Below are positions 44,637-53,049 of a DNA stretch of 64,000 nt, in pieces. Origin of the DNA: Flavobacterium sp. MC2016-06 (lineage in GTDB: Bacteria > Bacteroidota > Bacteroidia > Flavobacteriales > Flavobacteriaceae); contig NZ_WMID02000017.1 of assembly GCF_009711165.2 (NCBI RefSeq), positions 62,001-126,000 on the forward strand, read 5' to 3'. Both the position numbers and the translations under genes were made by a program. The notes under the pieces were generated by a model that saw only the letters and a list, made by a program, of their open reading frames with translations, was not told the DNA's origin and did no database searches. The stretch's first letter is position 1, and every line of letters begins with the position of its first letter.

Positions 44637-44915
44637 CTAAAACTCTTTTCCGATATCTTCTATTGAATCTGTAATTTTGGTCTTGTTTTTTAGCAGCTTT
44701 AAACCTGTTTTCATACAATAAATCACCAGTAAAATAAAAATTATAATCATAAAAAGTGAGCCAAAAGCATAACCTAATCCTTCTGCTAATCCATTATCGT
44801 GAATTTCTTTTGAAGACTGTAGTATTGCTTGGAATGTAGATCCTAATAAGCCTATTGCCATCAATATTGCAAATACAATCAAAAAATAACCTGCAATTTT
44901 TTTTAATATAATCAT
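44637..44915 (-). CDS. Small two-helix membrane protein of unknown function
   Basis: The protein has 92 residues from the ATG at 44915, chosen because it begins directly with a membrane helix (MIILKKIAGYFLIVFAILMA). An in-frame start at 44975 would put 20 very basic residues first. A second helix (SLFMIIIFILLVIYC) follows, with a polar linker between and a charged tail. It is encoded between an XAC2610-type gene and the 44188 gene in the same direction. No family is recognised. Confidence 0.6.
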   Translation of the reverse strand: MIILKKIAGYFLIVFAILMAIGLLGSTFQAILQSSKEIHDNGLAEGLGYAFGSLFMIIIFILLVIYCMKTGLKLLKNKTKITDSIEDIGKEF

Positions 44916-45006
44916 GTCTAGTATTTTTGAATTGTAATGCTTTTTATAATTTTTTTTAGTTCTTATTCTTTTCAATTAAACCTCGTTTTATTTTCAAAAT
45001 AGAAAA

Positions 45007-45879
45007 CTAATCGCATTTAACCTTTTTTAGATTTCCTAATTTTTCATCGTATTCAAGACACGTTTTTTTTATCAAAACCATCTTATTATTAACGACTTTG
45101 TATTCGGCATTTGTTTGTCTTGCACCACCGCAGCATTCACTATGTTCCTGAATTCTTTTTGTTTTGCTGTCAAATTCTAAAGAACTTCCGCTAAAACTGC
45201 TTTCAAAATATTTATCTGTTGCCGGATTGTACAAAAAATACAATCTTGAAGAATCTGGACCTGCAGAACCTGCTTCAAAAACAGAAAAATCTGCTATTCC
45301 ATCAAAATTATAATCCTCAATTTCAATATCATTTATTCCCGAAAACTGGCATTCAAAATCAAATTTCTGAATAAGATTATCGGTCTTTTTCTCCAGTATT
45401 TTTACTCCAATTACTTTTGGTTCAAAATCACCTTTTGCTTTTGAAACAATCAATTTAAAATATTTCCCTTTTAAAGAAACCGGCTGTAAAATCTCTCTAC
45501 TGCTCCATTGCGCATCTTTGCCAGAATTGATATCAAAGTTTTTAGATAAAGTAATGCTAAGTTCTTTTTCAGAATTCAGATCTTTCCAAGTTCCAATTAA
45601 TTGTTTGCTTTTGGCATTATAGTTTTTAAAAGTCAATCTTGCCGTTTCCTTATTGTTTTTATCTTTTTCAATAAAAATTAAAGTGCCTCCTTTAAGTTTC
45701 GCTTCTAATACAATTGGAGTATCAAAATTAGAATAGGTGTAAATAGCACTTCCTGCTCCATCTGAATCAATATCAGACATCAAATCTATTGGGTATTTAT
45801 CAATAAATCCCGAATAACTTATTTGAGCAGATGCTAATGTTGTTAGGAATAAAAAGAGTAATGTAATTTTTTGTTTCAT
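45007..45879 (-). CDS. Secreted protein with FG-GAP-like calcium motif (XAC2610-like)
   Basis: The 290-residue protein has a signal peptide (MKQKITLLFLFLTTLASAQ). Beta-rich repeats follow, then NDIEIEDYNFDGIADFSVFE, a DxNxDGxxD calcium-binding loop, and YFLYNPATDKYFESSFSGS. The C-terminal region has paired Cys (HSECCGGARQTNAEYKV; KKTCLEYDEKL). The NFDG..DF and YNP.TDKF.E pattern with a TNAEYKV-type end is seen in XAC2610-type proteins of unknown role. It may be an envelope protein or inhibitor. Confidence 0.6.
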   Translation of the reverse strand: MKQKITLLFLFLTTLASAQISYSGFIDKYPIDLMSDIDSDGAGSAIYTYSNFDTPIVLEAKLKGGTLIFIEKDKNNKETARLTFKNYNAKSKQLIGTWKDLNSEKELSITLSKNFDINSGKDAQWSSREILQPVSLKGKYFKLIVSKAKGDFEPKVIGVKILEKKTDNLIQKFDFECQFSGINDIEIEDYNFDGIADFSVFEAGSAGPDSSRLYFLYNPATDKYFESSFSGSSLEFDSKTKRIQEHSECCGGARQTNAEYKVVNNKMVLIKKTCLEYDEKLGNLKKVKCD

Positions 45880-46056
45880 ATCGGTAGAATGCCTTAAAAG
45901 CTTTTTTTCTTTACTAATATAAAAACTTTTTTTAATTACAAAATAAACTTACAATCAAACCTTGCATACAAATCCTATAACATTATCCTAAAATGCTGTA
46001 AAAGATCCTTATAGATTCTAAATAATTTTACATCAAACATTAAAACCATACAAATC

Positions 46057-46644
46057 ATGAAAAAGATACTACTAGCCGGAAAAGTAATTTTAGGAGCAGG
46101 AATTATTATTATATTTCTGAATGCGTGTAAAAACGAAACCAAACAAGAAGACCCAAAAGAAGTAGCAGAAGATGCAAATGAAGCAAAATTTGACTCTATT
46201 AAAGATAAAAAAGATGATTCTGAATTTTTAGTTGACATAGCCGAAGTTAATTTGGCTGAAATTGAAATTGGGAAGCTGGCTCAAATAAAAAGTACTAATC
46301 CAGATGTGAAAAGTTTTGGTAAAATGCTCGTTGATGAGCACACCAAATCGGCTTCTGAGGTAAGTGCTTTGGCATCTAAAAAGAATTTCGTTTTACCTAC
46401 TTCGATTACTGAAGAGGGAAAAGAGGAATACAAAAAACTAAATGAAAAATCGGGTCTTGATTTTGATAAAAAATTCGCTGACATGATGATCGACGGTCAC
46501 GAAAAAGCTATCGAAAAACTAACCAAAGCATCTGAAGATGCAAAAGATGAAGACGTTAAACTTTGGGCTTCTAACAATATCTCAAATTTAACAGCACATT
46601 TACAGCATGCCAAAATGCTGAAACAAGATTTAGACAAAAAATAA
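46057..46644 (+). CDS. DUF4142 lipoprotein (ferritin-like fold)
   Basis: The 195-residue protein has a lipoprotein signal (MKKILLAGKVILGAGIIIIF then LNAC, Cys about residue 24). The DUF4142 domain shows FLVDIAEVNLAEIEIGKLAQ, VKSFGKMLVDEHTKSASEV and MMIDGHEKAIEKLTKA, with the paired His-containing helices that give the family its ferritin-like shape. It is probably periplasmic or in the outer-membrane inner leaflet; members are common in stress-linked loci and may bind metal. It is divergent from the 45007 gene and ends at a strong terminator. Confidence 0.92.
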   Translation: MKKILLAGKVILGAGIIIIFLNACKNETKQEDPKEVAEDANEAKFDSIKDKKDDSEFLVDIAEVNLAEIEIGKLAQIKSTNPDVKSFGKMLVDEHTKSASEVSALASKKNFVLPTSITEEGKEEYKKLNEKSGLDFDKKFADMMIDGHEKAIEKLTKASEDAKDEDVKLWASNNISNLTAHLQHAKMLKQDLDKK

Positions 46645-46672
46645 ATTTAATTGGTTATTATTTATTTTTTAA

Positions 46673-46708
46673 AAAGCCCCTTAAGAGTTGAATTGCTTAA
46701 GGGGCTTT
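46673..46708. terminator. Terminator after the DUF4142 gene
   Basis: AAAGCCCCTTAAG (46673-46685) and CTTAAGGGGCTTT (46696-46708) form a 13-bp stem, with T and A runs on the two sides. It lies between convergent genes. Confidence 0.9.
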
Positions 46709-46713
46709 GTTTT

Positions 46714-46819
46714 AAATTCCAATTTTTAAAATTCCAAATTCCAAATGTTTGAAATTTTAAGTTCTGAATTTTGTATTAGACTTTTTGCAAAAGCGCAAAG
46801 CGTTTGGAATTTGGAATTT
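46714..46819. repeat. AAATTCC heptamer repeat, inverted arrangement
   Basis: AAATTCC occurs at 46714-46720, 46729-46735 and 46736-46742, and the inverse GGAATTT at 46806-46812 and 46813-46819, with related AT-rich DNA between. A second locus of the same repeat is at 52155-52282. Confidence 0.8.
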
Positions 46820-46833
46820 TAAAAAATTGAAAT

Positions 46834-47247
46834 TTATTCCATTTCTTCCCCAAAACTATAGTATTCTTCGTCGGTTACGCTTTCCAGCCAAACTCCAGAA
46901 CCTTTGTCGATTTCTGTAATAATGGCAATATGTGAAAAACGGCTGAATGGTGTTGCTCCATACCAATGCTCAACTCCTGGTAAAACAGTTGTTACCTGAC
47001 CTTTGTGAATTAATCGTATTGCGCTGCCTTTTTCTTGATAATAACCAATTCCATCTGTTGCAATTAACATTTGCAAGGATGAATTAATGTGCCAATTGCA
47101 TCTCGCCCCCGCTTCAAAAGAAATGTCTTTTATAACGGTATTTTCTGGGTGAATATCACTGGTTTGTTTTTTATAGGAAACATCTCCAGTCATAAATGTA
47201 TTCGGAATTTTCCCTTCTTCAATAACGGTAGAATATTGTGTAGACAT
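46834..47247 (-). CDS. Cupin-domain protein
   Basis: The 137-residue protein has a cupin barrel: FEAGARCNWHINSSLQML as the first metal motif (G...C.WH.N), and LPGVEHWYGATPFSRFSHIA as the second (P...H.Y). It aligns with cupins linked to carboxymuconolactone decarboxylases, but here it stands alone. A catalytic role with a metal ion is likely; the substrate is unknown. The AraC gene on the same strand (47493) ends about 245 nt upstream and may regulate it. Confidence 0.85.
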   Translation of the reverse strand: MSTQYSTVIEEGKIPNTFMTGDVSYKKQTSDIHPENTVIKDISFEAGARCNWHINSSLQMLIATDGIGYYQEKGSAIRLIHKGQVTTVLPGVEHWYGATPFSRFSHIAIITEIDKGSGVWLESVTDEEYYSFGEEME

Positions 47248-47492
47248 AAATTTAGTTTTTAATTGAGTTAGTTTTCTATTTAAAATTTATTTGAATGTTG
47301 TCGTTTAACTTTAAATGATTTTAAAGTTATTATCAGTACTGAAACTAAATCAAGCAGAGAGTGTGCTTATGAAGTTATATTTAGCCAGCTCAAAATTGGA
47401 TAAAATGATCAATTATCTGAGTGCAAATTTAGTTTAGTAAATGCAATCAGAAATAATAAAAATCAAACAAAAAATTAAGAATTTGAAACAAT

Positions 47493-48365
47493 TTACATTC
47501 TAAGTGATTTCGGAATGGTTCCAGTAAGCCTTTTAAAGTAATTATTAAAATAACTCGGATATTCAAAACCAAGAGAATAACCAATATCTGCAATACTCCA
47601 ATCTGTGTGATGTAACAATGCTTTGGCTTCGCTGATAATTCTTTCGGTAATATGTGCCGTTGTTGGTTTTCCTGTAATTTCTTTTACCGAACGATTCAGG
47701 TGATTTACATGTACCGCAAGGCTTTGCGCGTAATCCTGAGGCGTTTTTAAAGTTAAAGGCGTATCTTTTGTTTCAATAGGAAATTGTCTTTCTAAAAGAT
47801 CCAGAAATAAAGAAGTAATTCTAGAAGAAGCATTTTTATGTTTGAAAAAATTCTCTGAAGGCTGCATTTTCATCGATTCATGAATAATTACATTGATGTA
47901 ATTTCGAATTAAATCGTCTTTAAAAACATAATCTGTTTCTTGCTCTTCAATCATTTTTTGAAACAAAGAAGTTATAAAAACCTTTTGTTCAGCACTTAAA
48001 TTAAATATTGGTGTACCGCTGATTTTAAACAAAGGACATTCGTGCAGACTTTCGGAACGATCATTTACCTTTAAAAACTCTTCGGTAAAAACACAGGCAA
48101 ATCCATGAAAATCTGGCGAAAGAATTTCCCAAGAATACGGAATATGCGGATTTCCAAAAAACAATATCGTTCCATCAGTTTCAATACCTCGATCTGCGTA
48201 ATGAATGAGATTTTGCCCTGTATTTATCCCTATTTTATAAAAATCCCTGCGGTTATAAGTTGGTATAACGGCGCAGTCACTTCCAACTTCATAAACTTTA
48301 AATCCTTTCAATTTTAAATCAGAAGTATTAAAATCTGCTGCCTGAGTTATATTGTGATCTTTCAT
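47493..48365 (-). CDS. AraC-family transcriptional regulator with cupin-type sensor
   Basis: The 290-residue protein has an N-terminal cupin-like region (GSDCAVIPTYNRRDFYKIGI and IDT-like turns up to about residue 180). The C-terminal two-HTH domain of about 100 residues includes LAVHVNHLNRSVKEITGKPT and DIGYSLGFEYPSYFNNYFKR. This is the standard AraC architecture, in contrast with the gene at 31616. The likely target is the cupin gene downstream. A gap of about 245 nt separates them and contains no gene. Confidence 0.9.
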   Translation of the reverse strand: MKDHNITQAADFNTSDLKLKGFKVYEVGSDCAVIPTYNRRDFYKIGINTGQNLIHYADRGIETDGTILFFGNPHIPYSWEILSPDFHGFACVFTEEFLKVNDRSESLHECPLFKISGTPIFNLSAEQKVFITSLFQKMIEEQETDYVFKDDLIRNYINVIIHESMKMQPSENFFKHKNASSRITSLFLDLLERQFPIETKDTPLTLKTPQDYAQSLAVHVNHLNRSVKEITGKPTTAHITERIISEAKALLHHTDWSIADIGYSLGFEYPSYFNNYFKRLTGTIPKSLRM

Positions 48366-48510
48366 ACTGCAAAGTTATGAAATTCAAACAAAAATTAATA
48401 TACGCGTCTGTTAAAGATTAAAAACAGATGGATCAGGCTGCATAAATACTATTTTATGTTTGTGAAATGAAGGATTCGCCCCAAAGATTAAAAAAAATAA
48501 AAGTTATAAT

Positions 48511-48530
48511 CTCGCAAAGACGCAAAGTTT
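48511..48530. repeat. CTCGCAAAGACGC-family copy
   Basis: The 20-bp sequence CTCGCAAAGACGCAAAGTTT is a member of the same family as 14764-14848 and the array at 61675. The gap 48366-48672 also holds a CCTCCAGC/GCTGGAGG hairpin (48548-48567), the 30-bp repeat at 48605-48634 and a 7-bp tandem repeat. I see no gene in it. Confidence 0.8.
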
Positions 48531-48604
48531 TACATTTTTTTGAATAGCCTCCAGCTTTAGCTGGAGGGTTATTATCCGTTTTATCGGTGTCTCAATAGAA
48601 CGCA

Positions 48605-48634
48605 GATGAAACTGATTCGCTATCGCGAAGACGC
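48605..48634. repeat. Dispersed 30-bp repeat, inverted copy of 31408-31437
   Basis: All 30 bases match the reverse complement of 31408-31437; the core reads GATTCGCTATCGCGAAGACGC. It is intergenic, between the AraC gene and the GH2 gene. Confidence 0.85.
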
Positions 48635-48648
48635 AGATTGACGCGGAT

Positions 48649-48684
48649 TTTTTAATTTTTAATTTTTAATTTTTAATTATTAAT
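48649..48684. repeat. TTTTTAA 7-bp tandem repeat across the end of the GH2 gene
   Basis: TTTTTAA occurs four times head to tail (48649-48676), then a variant TTATTAA (48677-48683). It overlaps the last codons and the stop codon of the GH2 gene (stop at 48673-48675, minus strand). Confidence 0.85.
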
Positions 48685-51492
48685 TATTCCAGATTTTAGG
48701 CCTTTCGCAGAAGCGGATAAAACAATCTCTTTTTCGCTTTCGTCTTTTTGAATAATGATTTGGGCAAATCCGTTGAATAATTTGCGTTTCCAAGATTCAG
48801 ACGGCGTAATTACTTGTATAATTCCAGGATCAGTATTCATTACATCCCAATCTTTTATTTTTTGTAATGGCGTCGCTGTGATATAAATAGTGTTTTTTCC
48901 TTGTTTTAAAATACTTGCGTCCAAAATATATTTTTGAGCATCTTCTGTGCTTGCGTTTACTTTTACTCCATTCACAAAAATAACAGCCTCTACGCCTATT
49001 TTTTTATAAAAGAAACTCACAACATTTGATTTTTGGTTTTCTTTTAAATCAAATTCGCCGCGATACACATACGATAATGCCTGATTTTTATAATCTCGGT
49101 CTTTAAAAGCTTCTTTCCAGTCCTTTTCATCATATGATGGCAATTGCTCTGGTAAAATCGCTGTCGTTCCTTTTTGTTCTTGCAGATTGGTTATAGAAAC
49201 CAATTGAATAGCATCTAAAAATTGATCTTTTTCTAATGAAGTCGGATTACCGTTTCCAACGCCTAAAATTTTACCGCCTTTTACCGTAAAACTTATTTCG
49301 TTATCTGCCGTGGGAACATGCAGCCCTTTTTTATCTGTAACCTCAACCGTTACAACTGTAATAGCAGCATTAGAAAGGTTTTCTTTATCTATAGAAAGTT
49401 TTACTGCATCTGGATTTTCTGTTGTTTTCTGAACTTCCGAAAGTACTTTTTTACCGTTTTTATAGCCAACTGCTTCCAAAGTTCCCGGCATATATTTTAC
49501 CTTCCATTCTAAATGTCCTAATAGCTCCATTTTCTTTTTACCCAAACTCTTTTTGTTTAGAAAAAGTTCCACTTCATCACAATTAGAATAAGCCCAGACA
49601 TCGATTTCTTTCCCTTCCATCCCACTCCAATTCCAATGCGGTAAAAGATGTAAAACAGGCTTAGTTCCCCACCACGATTTTAGATAAAAAACATTGTCTT
49701 TAGGGAAACCGCAGACATCCATCATTCCAAAATAAGACGCTACCGACGGCCAGCCATAAGGCGTAGGTTCTCCGCGATAATCAAAACCTGTCCAGATAAA
49801 CATTCCTGCCAAATACGGTCTTGATGCATAAAATTTCCAGCCTTCTTCAATACTAAAAAAACTCGGACGCGGTTTTTTATCATAAGCGCTTTGATAATGT
49901 TTGGCATCATCTGTAAAATAAATGCCTCGCGTAGCAAAAGTAGAACCTTCTTCGGTTCCCATTCCCGGCTGTTGTTTAAACTGATTTCTATGCGCATCAA
50001 TATCCCCGTTGCCCATATAATTATAACCCATAATTTCCACTACAGACGAGATTCCGCTTTTAAAACCACTGCTTATACCAACCGTTACAGGTCTTGTATT
50101 ATCAATGCTTTTGGCAAAACCCTGCATAATATTAGTGATTCTTTCGCCTGCAATGCCGCCTTCAATATTCCATTCTTCATTACCAACCGACCAGCAGAAA
50201 ATACTCGGGTGATTGCGGTCACGTTCGATCATTCGTTTCAAATCATTCAAATGATAGTCGTTAATTCCCATCAAGCGTGTTTCATCAATAACCAGCATGC
50301 CAAGTTTGTCGCAGGCTTCCAGCAATTCTGGCGTTGGCGGATTGTGCGAACATCTGTAGGCATTTGAACCCATTTCTTTGAGTTTCTTTATTCTATAATA
50401 TTGTAAACCGTCTGGAATTGCAGTTCCAACTCCTGCATGATCTTGATGATTATTCGTTCCTTTAAGTTTTACAGGTTTTCCGTTTAATATAATTCCTTTT
50501 TCAGCATCAAAAACAATTGTTCTTATTCCGAATGACGTTTTATAACGATCTACAATTTTGTCGCCTACTTTAATTTCAGTAATTAATTCGTATAAATATG
50601 GCGCATCAATATCCCATAAAAGTGGTTTATCTACAGTGATTTTTGTACTATGTTTAGTTGTTTTATAAAAATCTGGCGCAGCGATTGGTTCAGAAAGTTT
50701 TGTCCAATCTACTCCTTTTGGATCCTCAATTGTTTGTACAATTTCAATTGGTCCTTTATACTTTCCTTTATTTTCAATTGTAGTTTCTATAGTAACTTCG
50801 GCAGCAGCATTTTTAACTTCAGAAGTTATATACGTTCCGTTTTGAACAACATGAATCGGGTTTGTTTTCTGTAAATACACATGTCTGTAAATTCCAGCTC
50901 CTTCATAAAACCAGCCTTCTTCCATTGATGCATCGGCGCGGACTACAATTGTATTTTCTCCTCCATAATTTACATAAGCCGTAACATCGTATTCAAAACC
51001 GTTGTAACCGCTTTCTTCTGTTCCGAGGAAATGTCCGTTAAAAAATACTTTCGAATTTCTAAAAACGCCGTCAAATTTTAAAGAAATAATACGTCCCAAA
51101 TCACTCTCCGGAATCGTTATTTTTTTTCGGTACCAGCCAATACTTTTCTCTGGAAAGTTTTTACCCGCAGTTTTAAATCCGTGGCTGAAACTAGCGCTTT
51201 CGCTAAAAGACTGTTCAACAGCCCAATCGTGTGGTAAGTCTAATTTTCTCCAAGCACGGTCATCAAATCCCGGCGCTGCAGGACCATCACCAAAACCTGT
51301 TTTAGTTAAATATGAAAAATAGCCTTCTGCAAAACCAAAATCTTTCTTACTATCATACAAATGACCTAACGAAAAACGCCAGTCTTTGTCTATTAAAATC
51401 AATTCTCTTTCTGATTTATTTTGCGCAAAAACACTAAACGAAATCAAAAAAATAAAATAGAAGAGGATTCTTTTTGCAGGAACAATTTTCAT
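48673..51492 (-). CDS. Glycoside hydrolase family 2, beta-galactosidase-like (DUF4982)
   Basis: The 939-residue protein has a Sec signal (MKIVPAKRILFYFIFLISF...AQ). The GH2 sugar-binding domain includes WRFSLGHLYDSKK and LPHDWAVEQSF, then an Ig-like domain and the TIM barrel with NHQDHAGVG. The proton donor Glu lies near residue 439 (SVGNEEW) and the nucleophile region GMGTEEGS near 514. The FIWTGFDYRGEP motif and the C-terminal DUF4982 and Ig-like parts put it with the exo-acting galactosidase group of Bacteroidota. It probably acts in the periplasm on galacto-configured oligosaccharides. The gene is monocistronic, without an adjacent SusCD pair. Confidence 0.93.
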   Translation of the reverse strand: MKIVPAKRILFYFIFLISFSVFAQNKSERELILIDKDWRFSLGHLYDSKKDFGFAEGYFSYLTKTGFGDGPAAPGFDDRAWRKLDLPHDWAVEQSFSESASFSHGFKTAGKNFPEKSIGWYRKKITIPESDLGRIISLKFDGVFRNSKVFFNGHFLGTEESGYNGFEYDVTAYVNYGGENTIVVRADASMEEGWFYEGAGIYRHVYLQKTNPIHVVQNGTYITSEVKNAAAEVTIETTIENKGKYKGPIEIVQTIEDPKGVDWTKLSEPIAAPDFYKTTKHSTKITVDKPLLWDIDAPYLYELITEIKVGDKIVDRYKTSFGIRTIVFDAEKGIILNGKPVKLKGTNNHQDHAGVGTAIPDGLQYYRIKKLKEMGSNAYRCSHNPPTPELLEACDKLGMLVIDETRLMGINDYHLNDLKRMIERDRNHPSIFCWSVGNEEWNIEGGIAGERITNIMQGFAKSIDNTRPVTVGISSGFKSGISSVVEIMGYNYMGNGDIDAHRNQFKQQPGMGTEEGSTFATRGIYFTDDAKHYQSAYDKKPRPSFFSIEEGWKFYASRPYLAGMFIWTGFDYRGEPTPYGWPSVASYFGMMDVCGFPKDNVFYLKSWWGTKPVLHLLPHWNWSGMEGKEIDVWAYSNCDEVELFLNKKSLGKKKMELLGHLEWKVKYMPGTLEAVGYKNGKKVLSEVQKTTENPDAVKLSIDKENLSNAAITVVTVEVTDKKGLHVPTADNEISFTVKGGKILGVGNGNPTSLEKDQFLDAIQLVSITNLQEQKGTTAILPEQLPSYDEKDWKEAFKDRDYKNQALSYVYRGEFDLKENQKSNVVSFFYKKIGVEAVIFVNGVKVNASTEDAQKYILDASILKQGKNTIYITATPLQKIKDWDVMNTDPGIIQVITPSESWKRKLFNGFAQIIIQKDESEKEIVLSASAKGLKSGIINN

Positions 51493-51761
51493 GTATAAAA
51501 TGTTTAACTAAAGTAAAAATTCAAATTGTGATAAAAATAGAGTATTTCTTGCTGAAAATTTAATAGTATTTTATCAAAATATGATCGCCGTTACTTCGTT
51601 ATTATAGATCTGAAGAAGATTATAACAACGGGCTTTCCTTAAATAGAACTGTCTAAAAAACAGATAATAAAAATTTAGAATCATTCTATTGGTAATACTT
51701 CAATAAATAATTTTCTTTTGATGTAATTTTATCTAAAATTTAAACAAAACCATCAGCTGAC

Positions 51762-52145
51762 ATGAGTGCTATTATAAACGAAAATAGACTTCATACTACA
51801 TTTAAAAACATTGATCTTAAGATAAACAAACTTAATGATCAAAAGATAACTGCTTTCTTTGAATCTATTGGATTACTGGAAAGAGAAGACATTCCAAAGG
51901 ATTTCCTTAATTGGGAAAATATCCTTATTGTGGTACCCGATCGCCATGTCTCACACGAATTGAAGTATTACAAATACGCGATTTCACGAATTTCATTTGT
52001 AACGAATCCATATTCGGCCCAAATTCATATTTATGATTTGAAGGAATGGAAAAATGCGACGCTAAATAAAACGCAGTTTCAGATTAGAGAAATGCTTAAA
52101 ACACGTTTTGGAGGTGTTAAAAAAACTCCGAACGAGGAAGAATAG
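51762..52145 (+). CDS. Small soluble protein of unknown function
   Basis: The 127-residue protein begins MSAIINENRLHTTFKNIDLK and contains ILIVVPDRHVSHELKYYKYA, a predicted alternating strand and helix, and a basic C-terminal part (REMLKTRFGGVKKTP). It has no membrane helix, signal or Cys. It is monocistronic between the GH2 gene and the TlpA gene. The 269-nt gap upstream shows no strong promoter match. No family is recognised. Confidence 0.55.
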   Translation: MSAIINENRLHTTFKNIDLKINKLNDQKITAFFESIGLLEREDIPKDFLNWENILIVVPDRHVSHELKYYKYAISRISFVTNPYSAQIHIYDLKEWKNATLNKTQFQIREMLKTRFGGVKKTPNEEE

Positions 52146-52154
52146 ATAGGATAA

Positions 52155-52282
52155 AATTCCAATTTTTTTTAAATTCCAAATTCCAATAAGGGAAATTAAA
52201 TTCCAATAAAAAAATTCCAAATTCCAATTTTAAGCATTACGTTCAAAGTTGGAATTTGGAATTTTTTTATTGGGATTTCCTT
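52155..52282. repeat. AAATTCC heptamer repeat, second locus
   Basis: AAATTCC units are repeated along 52155-52227 and the inverse GGAATTT appears at about 52250-52262, filling the gap between the 51762 gene and the TlpA gene. It is the same family as 46714-46819. Confidence 0.8.
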
Positions 52283-52288
52283 TAAAAA

Positions 52289-52780
52289 CTATTGCGTTAA
52301 CAATGTTTTCACCATATCATTCAAAGCAGTTCCGTGAATGTTTTTGGCTAAAATAACTCCGTTTTTATCTAGTAAAAGATTGAATGGCAGTTTCTGAATC
52401 ATGTAATCTCCAACAACTGGAGAACTCCAATATTTAATATCGCTTACCTGAGACCAAGGCTGTTTTAATTTTGCAACCATGGCAACCCAAGCTGGTTTTG
52501 ATTTGTCTAACGAAACTCCGTAAATAGAAAGTTTGTCTGGATAAGTATTATACAATTTTAATAATTCTGGCTGTTCTTTTAAGCAGGGTCCGCACCAAGT
52601 TGCCCAAAAGTCAACTAAAACCAACGAACCTCTTAGAGAAGAAAGTGCGATGCTGTTTCCTTTTGTATCGGGAAGTTCTATTTCTGGAGCGATGTCTCCA
52701 ACTTCAGTTCCAACAACTTGTGCATTGGTATTGATAAAATTAAAAAAAGTAAAAGCTAAAACAAAGTAGATTTTTTTCAT
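52289..52780 (-). CDS. TlpA-family thioredoxin-like disulfide protein
   Basis: The 163-residue protein has a signal (MKKIYFVLAFTFFNFIN) and an AhpC/TlpA domain with WATWCGPCLKE; the CGPC active site is at residues 63-66. The cis-Pro loop (KLPFNLLLDK) is present near residue 136. It should reduce disulfides of periplasmic or exported proteins, or assist cytochrome c maturation. It is monocistronic, with an inverted repeat of the ATATAAG family between it and the ArsR gene. Confidence 0.92.
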   Translation of the reverse strand: MKKIYFVLAFTFFNFINTNAQVVGTEVGDIAPEIELPDTKGNSIALSSLRGSLVLVDFWATWCGPCLKEQPELLKLYNTYPDKLSIYGVSLDKSKPAWVAMVAKLKQPWSQVSDIKYWSSPVVGDYMIQKLPFNLLLDKNGVILAKNIHGTALNDMVKTLLTQ

Positions 52781-52838
52781 ACGTAATGGGGTTTATCAGA
52801 TAAATTTGGGACTATCTTTTGTTACTATTTAATTTTTC

Positions 52839-52915
52839 AACCATATAAGTGATATAAGTAAATTAAAGTTTATTATTAATAATTTCTTATGTTTACTTAT
52901 ATCACTTATAGGATT
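52839..52915. repeat. Inverted-repeat element, variant ATATAAG-type arms (locus 3)
   Basis: Arms of 24 bp at 52839-52862 and 52892-52915 carry AACCATATAAGTGATATAAG and its inverse with two changes. The centre of about 29 bp is unique. It is a divergent member of the family seen at 1075, 36455 and 61675. Confidence 0.8.
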
Positions 52916-53015
52916 AACTGTTTTTTTTAAGTCTTATTGGTAAAAATAACTTGTAACAAATATAGCAACTCTTCTCTTTCTGTTCTTAAAATTTTCCTAA
53001 ATATTTTTTACTTAA

Positions 53016-53045
53016 TTGGTATATCGGGAAAAGTCGATATATTTG
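53016..53045 (+). promoter_or_regulatory. Promoter with overlapping palindromic operator, near-leaderless
   Basis: TTG at 53016-53018 and TATATTTG at 53038-53045 are separated by 19 nt, a full match to the Bacteroidota promoter (-33 TTG, -7 TAnnTTTG). TATATCG (53020-53026) and its exact inverse CGATATA (53035-53041) with an 8-nt spacer form a palindrome overlapping the -7 box. The ATG follows 4 nt after it, so the transcript is leaderless or nearly so. This fits autoregulation by the ArsR protein. Confidence 0.7.
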
Positions 53046-53049
53046 CACC

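Noticed and set aside
47368..47436. Possible 22-residue peptide (MKLYLASSKLDKMINYLSAN...)
   Set aside because: Very short, with no promoter, family match or conservation evidence available; chance occurrence is likely.
49891..50367. 158-codon open frame opposite the GH2 gene
   Set aside because: It is antisense to the catalytic domain of a well-supported enzyme and shows no domain.
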